A DNA stretch of 60,029 bases from Bacteroidales bacterium OttesenSCG-928-M11 (GCA_030265685.1 JAJDGO010000003.1:1-60029), one strand, 5' to 3'; numbered from the stretch's first letter, positions 1 through 10,215 are shown. Notes: generated by a model from the letters alone, not told the origin. Made by a program: numbers and translations.

Positions 1-1126
1 TTTCTCCTTGATTAATGCGTAATGTTTCGATAAATAAATCAATATCTTTTTCCGATACTCCAAGCTCTGCAAAGTTGACTGGTAACCCGATAGAAGAATA
101 ATACTCTTTTGTTGCCCGGATTCCGGCAAGTGCAATATCTTTTTTATCTCCTTTGTTTTCGATTCCCCAAACATTAACGGCAAACTGGACAAATCGATCG
201 ATGCCGGAAGTATAAGTATATTGCATCCATGCGGGGAATATAACAGAAAGTCCTGCTCCATGAGGAACATCAAAGTGTGCACTAATTTCATGTTCTAATT
301 GATGGCTTGCCCAGTCTTCTTCTCTTCCGACTCCACATATACCATTATGTGCTAAAGTTCCCGCCCACATAATGTTGGAACGAGCATCATAGTTTTGAGG
401 TTCTTGTATAACTATTCTTCCTTGCTCGATAATAGATTTCAATAATCCCTCACAAAGTTTATCAGTTACATCAACTCCTTTGGTTTGTGTAAAATAACGT
501 TCCATGATATGTGCCATCATATCAGAAATTCCGTATGCTGTTTGGTTTGCCGGCAAGGTAAAAGTGAGCGAAGGATCCATAATTGCAAATACAGGACGAC
601 TAAGAGGTGATGAATGTCCTCGCTTTAAAGTTTGCTTTGTATTTGTAATAACGGTGTTTGCAGAGCCTTCGCTTCCTGCTGCCGGGATAGTAAGTATTGT
701 TCCGATAGGTAAAGCTTGGTTGGCAGTTACGGTATGTTCGAAAAAATTCCAAAAGTCTCCGGCATAAGGAACTCCAATTGCAATTGCTTTTGCCGAGTCT
801 ATCACACTTCCTCCGCCTATAGCTAAGATAAAGTTTACTTTTTCTTCCCGACAAAGTTCGATTCCTTTATAAACTAGAGTATCTATTGGATTAGGTTGAA
901 CGCCTCCCAGCTTCACATACTCAATAAAATTGTTTTGTAATATACTCTCTACTTCGGATAAAAGACCACTTTTGATAGCAGATTGTCCTCCATAGTGAAT
1001 CAATACTTTTGGTGAATTTTCTTTTCCCGATCGCTTAAAGAAGTCTTTTATAGCAATAGCTACTTTGCTTGTCGTATTTTTACCAAAAATAAATTCGGTA
1101 GGGCTCCAAAATCTAAAATTATTCAT
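1..1126 (-). CDS. Iron-containing alcohol dehydrogenase (butanol dehydrogenase-like), 3' end truncated by window edge
   Basis: Manual minus-strand translation from the ATG at 1126: MNNFRFWSPTEFIFGKNTTSKVA...ILAIGGGSVIDSAKAIAIG...; GGGSxxDxAK motif of Fe-ADH. Absent from the ORF track because it runs off the window. Confidence 0.9.
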   Translation of the reverse strand, partial: MNNFRFWSPTEFIFGKNTTSKVAIAIKDFFKRSGKENSPKVLIHYGGQSAIKSGLLSEVESILQNNFIEYVKLGGVQPNPIDTLVYKGIELCREEKVNFILAIGGGSVIDSAKAIAIGVPYAGDFWNFFEHTVTANQALPIGTILTIPAAGSEGSANTVITNTKQTLKRGHSSPLSRPVFAIMDPSLTFTLPANQTAYGISDMMAHIMERYFTQTKGVDVTDKLCEGLLKSIIEQGRIVIQEPQNYDARSNIMWAGTLAHNGICGVGREEDWASHQLEHEISAHFDVPHGAGLSVIFPAWMQYTYTSGIDRFVQFAVNVWGIENKGDKKDIALAGIRATKEYYSSIGLPVNFAELGVSEKDIDLFIETLRINQGE

Positions 1127-1150
1127 ACGAGGTTGATTATATTATTTTTA

Positions 1151-2008
1151 TTATTGTCTACGAGCTAATCGCATTACAGCCGAATCTGGCTTCATGTACA
1201 TGTAAATATAGTAATAAGGAACAAATAACTCGATGATACCTAAAGTATAAGCTCCTAATTCATATTGTCCGTAAATGAAAGTTATTCCTTGATCGTTGAC
1301 CACAAAATTACGAGAAGGTGTAATTTTATCAAACATAAATCCCATGTCATTTAGTTCTTCTTTTGTTCCGACCTTGTATTTGTCGAGTAGATAAGTAAGA
1401 AGTAAATCGGATATTTTATCTTCTTCGTAATCAAAAAATACATCATTATAGCGAATGGGATTGCCGGTTTCAATATCTAAATTTAATCCTTGTGTTGTAG
1501 ATAAACCATGAGCTCCTCCAGTATATTCATAAGTATTGATAACTTGTGAAATAACATTGCCACGATTGAAGAGTATAGTGTTACGTATGGTTTTCTGATA
1601 AATATAGAGCGACTTATAATCTCGAATGTCTTCTCCTCGAAGTTTGGCTTGTAGTTCTTCTTTTTTGAAAATGCCGGAAGATTCAAAATCTTCTTTATAC
1701 TGAGAGATAAACGCTTTGGTGTATTTTTTTGCCGCTTGTTTAGGTGTTACATTCCCATAGTTTTCTCCGAAAAAAGAATAAGTAAACCAAGATTGTATCT
1801 TTTCCAAAATAGCTTTGTCTGCATATTCGTTGGGATAGAAAAAATCTATTTTGATATGGCAAGAAGGATTGTTTTTATTACCATATAAATAATACGTTTT
1901 ATCCTCCTGTTCGCCATCGAACTTGATGTTGTTTTCCCTATAAACCGATTGAGCAAATACGGAAAGGGTGATTGTATAATAGAAAAACAGTAGTAGTTGT
2001 CTTTTCAT
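1151..2008 (-). CDS. Secreted DUF3298/DUF4163-type (RsiV-like) protein
   Basis: 285 aa ORF, N-terminal signal peptide, NTYEYTGGAHGLSTTQGLNLDIETG motif typical of DUF3298. Confidence 0.75.
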   Translation of the reverse strand: MKRQLLLFFYYTITLSVFAQSVYRENNIKFDGEQEDKTYYLYGNKNNPSCHIKIDFFYPNEYADKAILEKIQSWFTYSFFGENYGNVTPKQAAKKYTKAFISQYKEDFESSGIFKKEELQAKLRGEDIRDYKSLYIYQKTIRNTILFNRGNVISQVINTYEYTGGAHGLSTTQGLNLDIETGNPIRYNDVFFDYEEDKISDLLLTYLLDKYKVGTKEELNDMGFMFDKITPSRNFVVNDQGITFIYGQYELGAYTLGIIELFVPYYYIYMYMKPDSAVMRLARRQ

Positions 2009-2088
2009 TTCTTCTTATTTCAAGCCGTAAAATTACTAATTATTATGGAATAATACTTACCTTTGGCCTTTCAAAATATAAAGAATAT

Positions 2089-2994
2089 ATGTTATTCCTA
2101 GAAACAAAGGATGTTGTTAAGCAATATGCTAACCACTTAGCCCTAAATAAAGTCAGCATCCAACTGCCCTCTAAAAAAGTATTCGGATTATTAGGCCCTA
2201 ATGGAGCCGGAAAAACAACATTAATTCGAATCATTAATCGTATTACTGCCCCCGATTCAGGAGAAGTTCTTTTCAAAGGACGCCCTCTTGAGGCCGGAGA
2301 TGTTTATAACATCGGTTATTTACCAGAAGAACGTGGGTTATATAAAAAGATGCGAGTGGGAGAACAAGCTATTTATCTCGCCAGGTTAAAAGGATTGTCG
2401 GCTATAGAAGCAAAGAAACGTTTGACGGTTTGGTTTGATAAATTCGGCATCTTATCTTGGTGGGATAAAAAATTGGAAGAACTATCGAAGGGGATGCAAC
2501 AAAAAGTTCAGTTCATTATTACGGTTGTTCATGATCCCGAACTTCTTATTTTCGACGAACCGTTTAGTGGCTTTGACCCATTAAACGCAGAAATACTAAA
2601 GAATGAAATTTTAAGTTTACGAGATAAAGGGAAAACAATTATTTTTTCTACTCATAACATGTCTTCCGTAGAGGAGATCTGTGATGATATAGCTTTGATT
2701 AATCGTTCGCAAGTAGTTCTTCGTGGTAGTGTAGAAGAAATCCGGTCTCGCTATCGGAATCATATTTTTTCGGTAAAAACAGAAACCGAACTCAAAAACT
2801 TTAATCCTTCGGTCGGTGAAATACTATCATCTAATAAAGGGTATCGTGTTTTTGAATATAGAATAAGGAAAACAGAGGGTATCTCAAACACAGACTTTAT
2901 AACATCGCTTGTCGAAGACAATGAAATACTTTCGTTCGAAGAAGAAATACCTTCAATGAACGATATATTTATACAAACAGTAAAAGAAGGATGA
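2089..2994 (+). CDS. ABC transporter ATP-binding protein (NatA-like)
   Basis: Walker A GPNGAGKTT, signature LSKGMQQK, Walker B LLIFDEP. ORF opens at 1972, but the in-frame ATG at 2089 (MLFLETKDVVKQY) is the likely start because the upstream part overlaps the divergent gene. Confidence 0.9.
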   Translation: MLFLETKDVVKQYANHLALNKVSIQLPSKKVFGLLGPNGAGKTTLIRIINRITAPDSGEVLFKGRPLEAGDVYNIGYLPEERGLYKKMRVGEQAIYLARLKGLSAIEAKKRLTVWFDKFGILSWWDKKLEELSKGMQQKVQFIITVVHDPELLIFDEPFSGFDPLNAEILKNEILSLRDKGKTIIFSTHNMSSVEEICDDIALINRSQVVLRGSVEEIRSRYRNHIFSVKTETELKNFNPSVGEILSSNKGYRVFEYRIRKTEGISNTDFITSLVEDNEILSFEEEIPSMNDIFIQTVKEG

Positions 2995-2997
2995 TTT

Positions 2998-4239
2998 ATG
3001 AGTAAGATAGGAATAGTAATAAAAAGAGAATATAGTACGCGTGTTAGAAAGAAATCATTTTTGATATTGACTTTTTTAATGCCTGTATTGTTTGTAGTAT
3101 TAATGGCCGGGACTGTTTTCTTAGCTTTAACTAACGAAGGCGATTCGAAAACAATTCAAGTAATAGATCATACCGGAGAATATACTTCTGTTTTGCAAGA
3201 TACGGGGCAATATAAATTTGCGGTAACAGCAGATAATAATACCGACTATCGAAATCAATCGGACGAATCGCTTTATGCAACGCTGATCATAACCGATGAT
3301 CTTTTGAAAAATCCGAAAGCAATTACTCTTTATTCAAAACAACAAGTGGTAAGTAGTGCTTCGGATGCCATATCTTCTCAACTCAACGAATATTTAAGCG
3401 AAAAGAAATTGCTTTCTTATAACATTCCTAACATTAAAGAAATAGTAGAAGAAAGCCGGATCGAGATAGAAATGCAAACAATTAAATGGGACGATGCAGG
3501 AAACGAGACCGAAGGATCGGCCGAAATGGCTTCGATTATTGGAATAATCTTTACTTTTTTGATCTATATGTTTATTTTCTCTTACGGAGGAATGGTTATG
3601 TCGGGGGTTTTAGAAGAGAAAACGAACCGAATACTTGAAGTAATGGTTTCGTCTGTAAAACCTTTCGATCTAATGATGGGGAAACTAATCGGTATCGGTT
3701 TGGTTGGTTTAACCCAGTTTGGCTTATGGGCGGCTCTTATTGTTGGGGTAAGTCTCGTAGGACAATCGTTTTCCGGAAGTATGGAAGCAGTTTCGGAAGT
3801 AAATTCTATCCTTACTTCGGTCGACTTAATCAGTATAACGATCTATTTTGTTGTATTTTTCATAGGAGGTTATTTAATGTATGCTTCGCTTTTTGCTGCA
3901 ATTGGAGCAATGGTTAACTCGCAAGAAGATACACAACAGTATATGATGCCCATAACTATTTTGATTCTTTTCGCTTTTATGGCTGGAACTTACAGTGCGC
4001 AAAACCCGGACGGGCCACTTGCTTTTTGGACTTCACTCATTCCCTTTACTTCTCCGATCGTAATGATGGTAAGACTTCCTTTCGGAGTGCCTTGGTGGGA
4101 GTTGCTTTTAAGTATTGGTTTGTTGGCATTGACTGTAATTTTTACCATTTGGTTGGCTTCGAAGATATACAGAACCGGAATCTTGATGTATGGAAAGAAA
4201 CCAACTTTCGGAGAAGTAATAAAATGGCTTAAATATTAA
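2998..4239 (+). CDS. ABC-2 type permease (NatB-like)
   Basis: 413 aa, N-terminal TM, large extracytoplasmic domain, C-terminal TM cluster; 3 bp after the ATPase. Confidence 0.9.
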   Translation: MSKIGIVIKREYSTRVRKKSFLILTFLMPVLFVVLMAGTVFLALTNEGDSKTIQVIDHTGEYTSVLQDTGQYKFAVTADNNTDYRNQSDESLYATLIITDDLLKNPKAITLYSKQQVVSSASDAISSQLNEYLSEKKLLSYNIPNIKEIVEESRIEIEMQTIKWDDAGNETEGSAEMASIIGIIFTFLIYMFIFSYGGMVMSGVLEEKTNRILEVMVSSVKPFDLMMGKLIGIGLVGLTQFGLWAALIVGVSLVGQSFSGSMEAVSEVNSILTSVDLISITIYFVVFFIGGYLMYASLFAAIGAMVNSQEDTQQYMMPITILILFAFMAGTYSAQNPDGPLAFWTSLIPFTSPIVMMVRLPFGVPWWELLLSIGLLALTVIFTIWLASKIYRTGILMYGKKPTFGEVIKWLKY

Positions 4240-4253
4240 ACGATTCTTATATT

Positions 4254-4284
4254 TTTGCATTTTAATATATTTTCTATAACTTTG
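4254..4284 (+). promoter_or_regulatory. Bacteroidetes-type promoter (-33 TTTG, -7 TAACTTTG, 19-nt spacing)
   Basis: TTTG at 4254-4257 and TAACTTTG at 4277-4284 upstream of the lipoprotein ORF at 4318. Confidence 0.6.
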
Positions 4285-4317
4285 CAATGAAAGTTTTAAT
4301 TCAAAAAAAAGTTAGCG

Positions 4318-4692
4318 ATGAAAAAGAATTTGTTAGTATTATTAGCTGCGATAGTTCTTGTCGGACTATCTGCTTGTAGCAAAGAAAAAGCTGTAGAAAC
4401 AGAAAAAACAACTGATCAAGTTGAAGTTGTAGTAGAAGACGTAGTTGAAGAAGAAGTTGCTCCAACGAAAACTCCTGCGGAATTGTTGAAAGAGTTCGAT
4501 GCATATGTAAAAGAATATGCAGACGCTTTCAATAACATAACAAAAGATCCTGTAAAATACAGCAAGTTGGCTGCTCAATCACAACAATGGGTGAAAGATA
4601 TGGCTGCAGTTAAGGATCAATTGACTGAAAAAGAGTTGAAAAGTTACGAAAGAGTAATGGAAAACTTGAAAAAAGTAAATTCTCCAAAGTAA
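4318..4692 (+). CDS. Small lipoprotein (DUF6591-like)
   Basis: Lipobox LVGLSAC, 124 aa, promoter upstream and terminator downstream. Confidence 0.75.
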   Translation: MKKNLLVLLAAIVLVGLSACSKEKAVETEKTTDQVEVVVEDVVEEEVAPTKTPAELLKEFDAYVKEYADAFNNITKDPVKYSKLAAQSQQWVKDMAAVKDQLTEKELKSYERVMENLKKVNSPK

Positions 4693-4711
4693 TACTTTCG
4701 GCATTTGATAT

Positions 4712-4750
4712 AAGAAAGGAGATTTCCAAAGCGGGAATCTCCTTTCTTTA
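4712..4750 (+). terminator. Rho-independent-like terminator
   Basis: Inverted repeat AAGAAAGGAGATTTCC / GGGAATCTCCTTTCTT, about 16-bp stem, 5-nt loop. Confidence 0.8.
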
Positions 4751-4785
4751 TGCTTCATAGTTTAGGATATATCTAAACGGTTTCT

Positions 4786-4913
4786 AAGTCTTGTATAATT
4801 CCCGCCTCAAGTTATAGTATGAGTTTGTCAAAGTTCTTGTAGAACTTCGGTCAAGTTATACTAAAACTTCGCTTAAGTTATACTAGAACTTGGGTCAAGT
4901 TGTAGTAAAACTT
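4786..4913. repeat. Dyad array A1: six units of 17-nt imperfect palindrome, 22-bp period
   Basis: Cores at 4809, 4831, 4853, 4875, 4897, exactly 22 bp apart, with a degenerate unit at 4786; consensus AAGTTnTnnTAnAACTT. Confidence 0.9.
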
Positions 4914-5064
4914 TGTCGAAAGAAAAAGTAACCGGGATTAGTTTCTTTTTCTTGCCTTTGAAAATAGCGACAAATTTAAATAACTTCTATTATCACTTCC
5001 GGGATCAACTTCGAAATAAAAGCAAAAAGTTTATAAAATTGACCAGCCATTAAGAATCATTCTT

Positions 5065-5072
5065 TATCTTTG
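5065..5072 (+). promoter_or_regulatory. -7 box TATCTTTG upstream of rmuC
   Basis: Match to TAnnTTTG 20 bp before the ATG; -33 element poor. Confidence 0.4.
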
Positions 5073-5091
5073 TTGCTCTTCAAAAATACAG

Positions 5092-6213
5092 ATGGATATA
5101 AGCTCATTAATAATCGGCGTTTTTATTGGAATCGGAATCACGATGATTGTTTTTTTTCTATTCGAAAAGAAGCAGAAAGAAAAACAAAGTTCCATGCAAA
5201 AACAAATGAATATTGAGTTCGAAAACATCGCCTTGAAAATATTAGACGAGAAAGGAGAGAAAATTGCTCGGATAAATCACGAAAGTATTCAACAAATCCT
5301 AAATCCACTAAAGGAAAATATCAACGAGTTTAAGAATAAGGTAGAACAAACTTACGACAAAGAGTCGAAAGAACGTTTCTCCTTAGCCAACGAAGTAAAA
5401 CGATTGGTTGAACTAAACCAAAAAATTAGTGAAGAAGCTAATCAATTGACCTCAGCATTAAAGGGTAATTCGAAAATGCAAGGCGATTGGGGCGAAATGA
5501 TATTGGAAAGCATTTTGGATAAATCGGGTTTGGTGAAAGATCGCGAGTATTTTATTCAAGAAATGATTCGAGATGCTCAAGGGACTCCTATTAGAAATCA
5601 AAGCGGACAGAAAATGCAACCGGACGTAATTATTAAATGTCCTGACGAAAGAAATATTATTATCGATTCGAAAGTTTCTTTATCTGCCTACGTTCGTTTT
5701 ATGAATACGGACGATTCTTTGGAGCAAAAAGCGGCAATGAAAGATCATTTGTTATCTATCCGAAAACACATCGACGAATTATCCCTAAAATCCTATCACG
5801 AATATGGTACAACGATGGGTTATGTCTTGATGTTTATCCCCAACGAACCGGCTTATTTATTAGCAATGCAAGATGATTTGGATTTGTGGCACTATGCGTA
5901 TAACAAACAAGTGGTATTGATTAGCCCAACTAATTTGATTGCAACCATCAAGTTGATTGTAGACTTGTGGCGAAAAGAATATCAAACCCGTAATGCTCTT
6001 GAGATTGCTGGTCGGGGAGCGAAGTTGTATGATAAATTAGTTTCTTTTGTTGAAAATTTAGAAAACGTAGGTGTCTCGTTAGATAAAGCTAAGTCGGCAT
6101 ATGATGATGCTTTTAAACAGCTTTCAACCGGCAATGGTAACCTAATTAGTCAAGCAGAAAAGCTAAGAGATATGGGGATTGCTCCGAAAAAAAACTTGAA
6201 AATAAAAAATTAA
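5092..6213 (+). CDS. rmuC: DNA recombination protein RmuC
   Basis: N-terminal TM, coiled coil, GDWGEMILESILDKSGL...YFIQ...QPDVIIKCPDERNIIIDSKVSL...YVLMFIPNEPAY. Confidence 0.93.
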   Translation: MDISSLIIGVFIGIGITMIVFFLFEKKQKEKQSSMQKQMNIEFENIALKILDEKGEKIARINHESIQQILNPLKENINEFKNKVEQTYDKESKERFSLANEVKRLVELNQKISEEANQLTSALKGNSKMQGDWGEMILESILDKSGLVKDREYFIQEMIRDAQGTPIRNQSGQKMQPDVIIKCPDERNIIIDSKVSLSAYVRFMNTDDSLEQKAAMKDHLLSIRKHIDELSLKSYHEYGTTMGYVLMFIPNEPAYLLAMQDDLDLWHYAYNKQVVLISPTNLIATIKLIVDLWRKEYQTRNALEIAGRGAKLYDKLVSFVENLENVGVSLDKAKSAYDDAFKQLSTGNGNLISQAEKLRDMGIAPKKNLKIKN

Positions 6214-6234
6214 TACATATTATATAATAAGGTA

Positions 6235-7332
6235 ATGATTTTACTATCTACTCCAGTTAATATTTATTATGTAACAGGCCGTGTGTTTTCCGGCTATGTT
6301 TGCTTAACAGACGACAATCAATCTTTATTGTTTGTGCAAAGACCTTTGGATGTCGAAACCAACGACCATATAATTCCTATCCGAAAAGTAGAAGATATTC
6401 CGGGTTTGCTTGCCGAGCGAGGGATAGATTTGCCTTCGTCTTTGGCTTTAGAATTGGATGCTCTTACTTACAACGAGGTGTTGAGAATCCGGAAAGCTTT
6501 TTCGGTGCAAGAGTTAGAGAATGCTTCTCTCATAATGCGTCGTCGCCGGATGATAAAAACGGAAACCGAGATCGAACAGTTGCGAATTTCGGCCGATATA
6601 CACATGGAAGTATATCGCGAAGTGCCCCGTCTTTTCCGAAAAGGGATGCGCGATATTGATTTTCAAATAGAAATCGAGCACTTAATGCGTAAGAAAGGAT
6701 CGATCGGATTGTTTAGAACTTTCGGATCGAACATGGATATTTATATGGGAAACCTTTTGTCGGGGGATAATGCAGCTCTTGGTTCTCCATTTGATTTTGC
6801 ACTTGGTGGGGGAGGAGTACATCCTTCTTTACCTATCGGCGCTTCGGGGGAATTAATAAAAGAAGGAACTTCCATCTCTGTTGATATGGCCGGCAACTAT
6901 ACCGCCTACTTAAGTGATATGACTCGTGTATTTTCTTATGGAATGCTTCCGGATATTGCTTACAAAGCACATGCTCTCTCTCTTGAAATGCATAGCCGGT
7001 TCAAAAAAGAAGTAAAAGCCGGAACTTCTTGCGCAGAAATTTATAATTGGACGCTTGCAATGGCAGAAAAAGCCGGTTTGCAAGACTACTTTATGGGAGC
7101 AAATCAAAAAGCAAAGTTCGTAGGGCACGGAGTTGGTTTGGAAATTAATGAACTTCCGGTTTTAATGGCTCGATCGAAAGATTTTTTAGAGGAAAATATG
7201 ACAATCGCGTACGAGCCTAAGTTCGTAATTCCGAAAGTCGGAGCTGTTGGAATTGAAAATACTTACCTAATAAAAAAAGAAATAGTGGAAAACTTGACTT
7301 CGCTTGACGAAGAAATCCAAAATTTAATTTGA
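6235..7332 (+). CDS. M24 family Xaa-Pro peptidase
   Basis: 365 aa; KTETEIEQLRISADI, ISVDMAGNYTAYLSDMTRVFSYG, FVGHGVGLEINELP creatinase/prolidase fold motifs. Confidence 0.88.
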   Translation: MILLSTPVNIYYVTGRVFSGYVCLTDDNQSLLFVQRPLDVETNDHIIPIRKVEDIPGLLAERGIDLPSSLALELDALTYNEVLRIRKAFSVQELENASLIMRRRRMIKTETEIEQLRISADIHMEVYREVPRLFRKGMRDIDFQIEIEHLMRKKGSIGLFRTFGSNMDIYMGNLLSGDNAALGSPFDFALGGGGVHPSLPIGASGELIKEGTSISVDMAGNYTAYLSDMTRVFSYGMLPDIAYKAHALSLEMHSRFKKEVKAGTSCAEIYNWTLAMAEKAGLQDYFMGANQKAKFVGHGVGLEINELPVLMARSKDFLEENMTIAYEPKFVIPKVGAVGIENTYLIKKEIVENLTSLDEEIQNLI

Positions 7333-7453
7333 CATTATTTTAGGTAAAGAATGAAATTAAAACGGAGATAAATGTTAAATAATATTTCATGTTAAAAAGG
7401 ACATTGAAGTTTTTTTTGTTTATTTATTTTTTGTTTATATGAATAGTTTGATC

Positions 7454-7563
7454 TATATTTGTACCGAATTAATAACTAAAATGCCTTGTTGGGATTTGTT
7501 GAAACATAGCAATAAGTCTCGGCTGGGTTTCATAAGTTTGTTAACGTAAAAAATTTATATTTG
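7454..7563 (+). promoter_or_regulatory. Candidate promoters and leader of the fasciclin/SusCD locus
   Basis: TATATTTG at 7454-7461 and again at 7556-7563 in a 360-bp intergenic gap. Confidence 0.45.
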
Positions 7564-7693
7564 TGAAAAACAAAGACTTCCGATTTTATCTTGTCAGAAA
7601 CAGATCCCCTTTGCCTTCCTTCGGCAGCAAAGACCCTTGTGAAAATCAATTAAATTTTATATGAATATATAACCTCTAAAAATTAATAATTAC

Positions 7694-10177
7694 ATGAAAA
7701 AGAAAAAAACAATCAGGTGCGTCTTGTTTATGTTCCTGTTTGCCTTAAGTGGTTTCTATTTTGTTAGTTGTGAAGATCCTTATATTTACAACAACGAGGA
7801 ACCCAAATGGCTGGGATCAAGTATTTATGACCATCTAAACGAATCAAAAGACCGAACGTACACGTATTTTTTGGATATCATCAATTCGGTAGAAGATGAT
7901 GGCATAAAATATTCTGACGTCTTAAAAAGAACAGGAAGTAAAACTCTTTTTGTTGCAGATGATGCTGCTTTTGAAGCATTTTTCAAAGACAACGAGTATG
8001 GTATCACTAAGTTCAGCGATTTTTCTGCATCGATGAAACGTATGATACTATTTTCTAGTATGCTAAACGATACATATCTTTTGGAGATGTTATCTAATAT
8101 TTCCGGAACACCTCCTACACCAGGATATGTTTTGAGAAAAACAAACAGTATATCTGTTTTAGATTCTCTTCCTTATCTTCATGGACACGAACTTCCAAAA
8201 ACTAAATATTGGACTCGTTTCGAAGAAAAAGGTATTTACCTTCTAAAAGACAATACTTCACCAACTACTGTTTATTTCATGGACAAGTTGATGACTACAA
8301 GAAATATTACAAACGAAGATTTTGAAATAATTTCAGGTTATACTCGCCAAGCAGGGGATAACTTTTTATATAATATTAAAATCGTAGAAGGAGATATTGC
8401 ATGTAAGAATGGATATATTCATGTATTAGAAAAAGTGTTAATTCCGCCATCCAATATGGCTCAGTATATTCGCGAAAATGACGAGACTTCTCTTTTTAGT
8501 TCATTTCTTGATAGATATTGTGCTCCTATTTATGATGGAACAAGTACGTTAAATTATAGAGTATTGCATCCTGAATTTTCAGATTCAATATTTACATTGG
8601 CTTACTTCAATAGTCACTCCGTTCATTCAAAGATTGTAGACCCGGACGGAGGTTCTGTTTCTGGTTTATTATCTTTTGATCCGGGATGGAATGCTTTCCA
8701 AACGGATAATTCTTCTACAGCCCTACAAACAGATATGGCTGCTTTATTTGTTCCTACAAACGAAGCTTTGGATCATTACTTCAACGAAGGTGAAGGAGTT
8801 TTTATTAAAGAAAGATATGGTTCTTGGGAAAATATTCCTAACAACGTGTTGAATATGTTGATAAATAACCATATGAAGCCATCATTTATCGGATCACTCC
8901 CAAGCAAATTCGACGCTTTGGAAGATAAGATGGGAACTCCTATGGGAATAACTAAAGAAGATGTGAAATATGCAAAAGTTTGTAACAATGGGGTTGTATA
9001 TGTTGTAGACGGAGTTTTTCCTCCTACAGAATATATATCAGTAATGTCTCCGGTTATTTTTAGTGATTATACTAAAGTTTTTAATTGGGCTCAGATTAAA
9101 CTTCAATTCGAACTTTATTTGCTTTCTATGGAAAATAAATTCTCTTATTTAGTTCCGACTGATGAAGAGTTTTCTAATTATATCTCTCCTGTTTCTATCG
9201 CATCAAAAGCAACTCCTGAAAGATGGGACTTCTATTTTAATGAAGAAAAAAACCTTGTTTATGCTACTGTTTATGATGCTGTAACAGGTGATAGTCTTCG
9301 TACCGAAGGATCTTCTCAATCTAATTTGCAAAACTATCTTCGCGACATAGTAGATAATCATATTGTTGTAGGAGACATAGAAGATGGTAAAAGATTTTAT
9401 CAAACAAAAGGCGGCGCTACCGTTAAAATTAATGGAACAGGCGTTGGAATGTCTGTAAAAGGTGGTGGAAATATCGAATATGGAGAAGATGTTCGTGTAA
9501 CAAGCCGTTACGAAATGCAAAATGGTAAAACTTATTTCTTAGATGCAGCACTACAAACTGCTAATAAATCGGTTTATCAAGTAATGTCTGAAAATCAGGA
9601 TCTATATGGAGAGTTCTTTAATTTATGTATTGAATCTCAGACCTACGAATATGGAGGCAAAACATATGGAGGCTCAATTTTCTACAATGACAAATCCAAT
9701 GTGGGAATAACAGAAAACGTTTCCTTCTTCAATACATTTAATTATACGGTTTATGTCCCAACAAACAAAGCTATTCAAGACGCAATAGCTAGTGGTGTAA
9801 TTAAACAATGGAGCGATATGAATAATTATGAAGGACAAGAAAGAGCGAATGAAGTTCAAAAGTTATATGACTTCTTGAGATATCATTTCCAAGATAATTC
9901 AATTTATATTTCTGGAGAAAAAATTGACAGATCTTGTGAAACAGCTGCAATTAATTCTGCTACGAACAAATTCCGCAAACTACAAGTTAAGGGAAATGGA
10001 GAAAACTTGACTCTAAAAACCGAAGCTGGAAAAGAAGTAAACGTAATTACTTCTACTGCTAACGTAATGTCGAGAGATTATAAATTTAATGGAGCTGATA
10101 TTAAAAGGGTTACTCAAATTTCAACCTCTTCATTTGCTGTGATACACCAAGTTAATGATATACTAACCTTCAATTAA
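7694..10177 (+). CDS. Fasciclin (FAS1)-domain lipoprotein, multi-domain
   Basis: Signal peptide with Cys (YFVSCEDPY); repeated FAS1-like segments ending in '...YTVYVPTNKAIQ...' and '...NGVVYVVDGVFPP'. Confidence 0.85.
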   Translation: MKKKKTIRCVLFMFLFALSGFYFVSCEDPYIYNNEEPKWLGSSIYDHLNESKDRTYTYFLDIINSVEDDGIKYSDVLKRTGSKTLFVADDAAFEAFFKDNEYGITKFSDFSASMKRMILFSSMLNDTYLLEMLSNISGTPPTPGYVLRKTNSISVLDSLPYLHGHELPKTKYWTRFEEKGIYLLKDNTSPTTVYFMDKLMTTRNITNEDFEIISGYTRQAGDNFLYNIKIVEGDIACKNGYIHVLEKVLIPPSNMAQYIRENDETSLFSSFLDRYCAPIYDGTSTLNYRVLHPEFSDSIFTLAYFNSHSVHSKIVDPDGGSVSGLLSFDPGWNAFQTDNSSTALQTDMAALFVPTNEALDHYFNEGEGVFIKERYGSWENIPNNVLNMLINNHMKPSFIGSLPSKFDALEDKMGTPMGITKEDVKYAKVCNNGVVYVVDGVFPPTEYISVMSPVIFSDYTKVFNWAQIKLQFELYLLSMENKFSYLVPTDEEFSNYISPVSIASKATPERWDFYFNEEKNLVYATVYDAVTGDSLRTEGSSQSNLQNYLRDIVDNHIVVGDIEDGKRFYQTKGGATVKINGTGVGMSVKGGGNIEYGEDVRVTSRYEMQNGKTYFLDAALQTANKSVYQVMSENQDLYGEFFNLCIESQTYEYGGKTYGGSIFYNDKSNVGITENVSFFNTFNYTVYVPTNKAIQDAIASGVIKQWSDMNNYEGQERANEVQKLYDFLRYHFQDNSIYISGEKIDRSCETAAINSATNKFRKLQVKGNGENLTLKTEAGKEVNVITSTANVMSRDYKFNGADIKRVTQISTSSFAVIHQVNDILTFN

Positions 10178-10215
10178 ATAGAAGGATGATATTTTCAACA
10201 AATAAAAGAATGATA

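Noticed and set aside
600-854. 84-aa minus ORF and 87-aa plus ORF (504-767) at the window start
   Set aside because: Both overlap the partial iron-ADH, which is read in another minus frame with clear family motifs.
4786-4913. CRISPR array interpretation of the 22-bp arrays
   Set aside because: Spacers are only 5 nt, cores are degenerate 17-nt dyads, and no cas genes are nearby.
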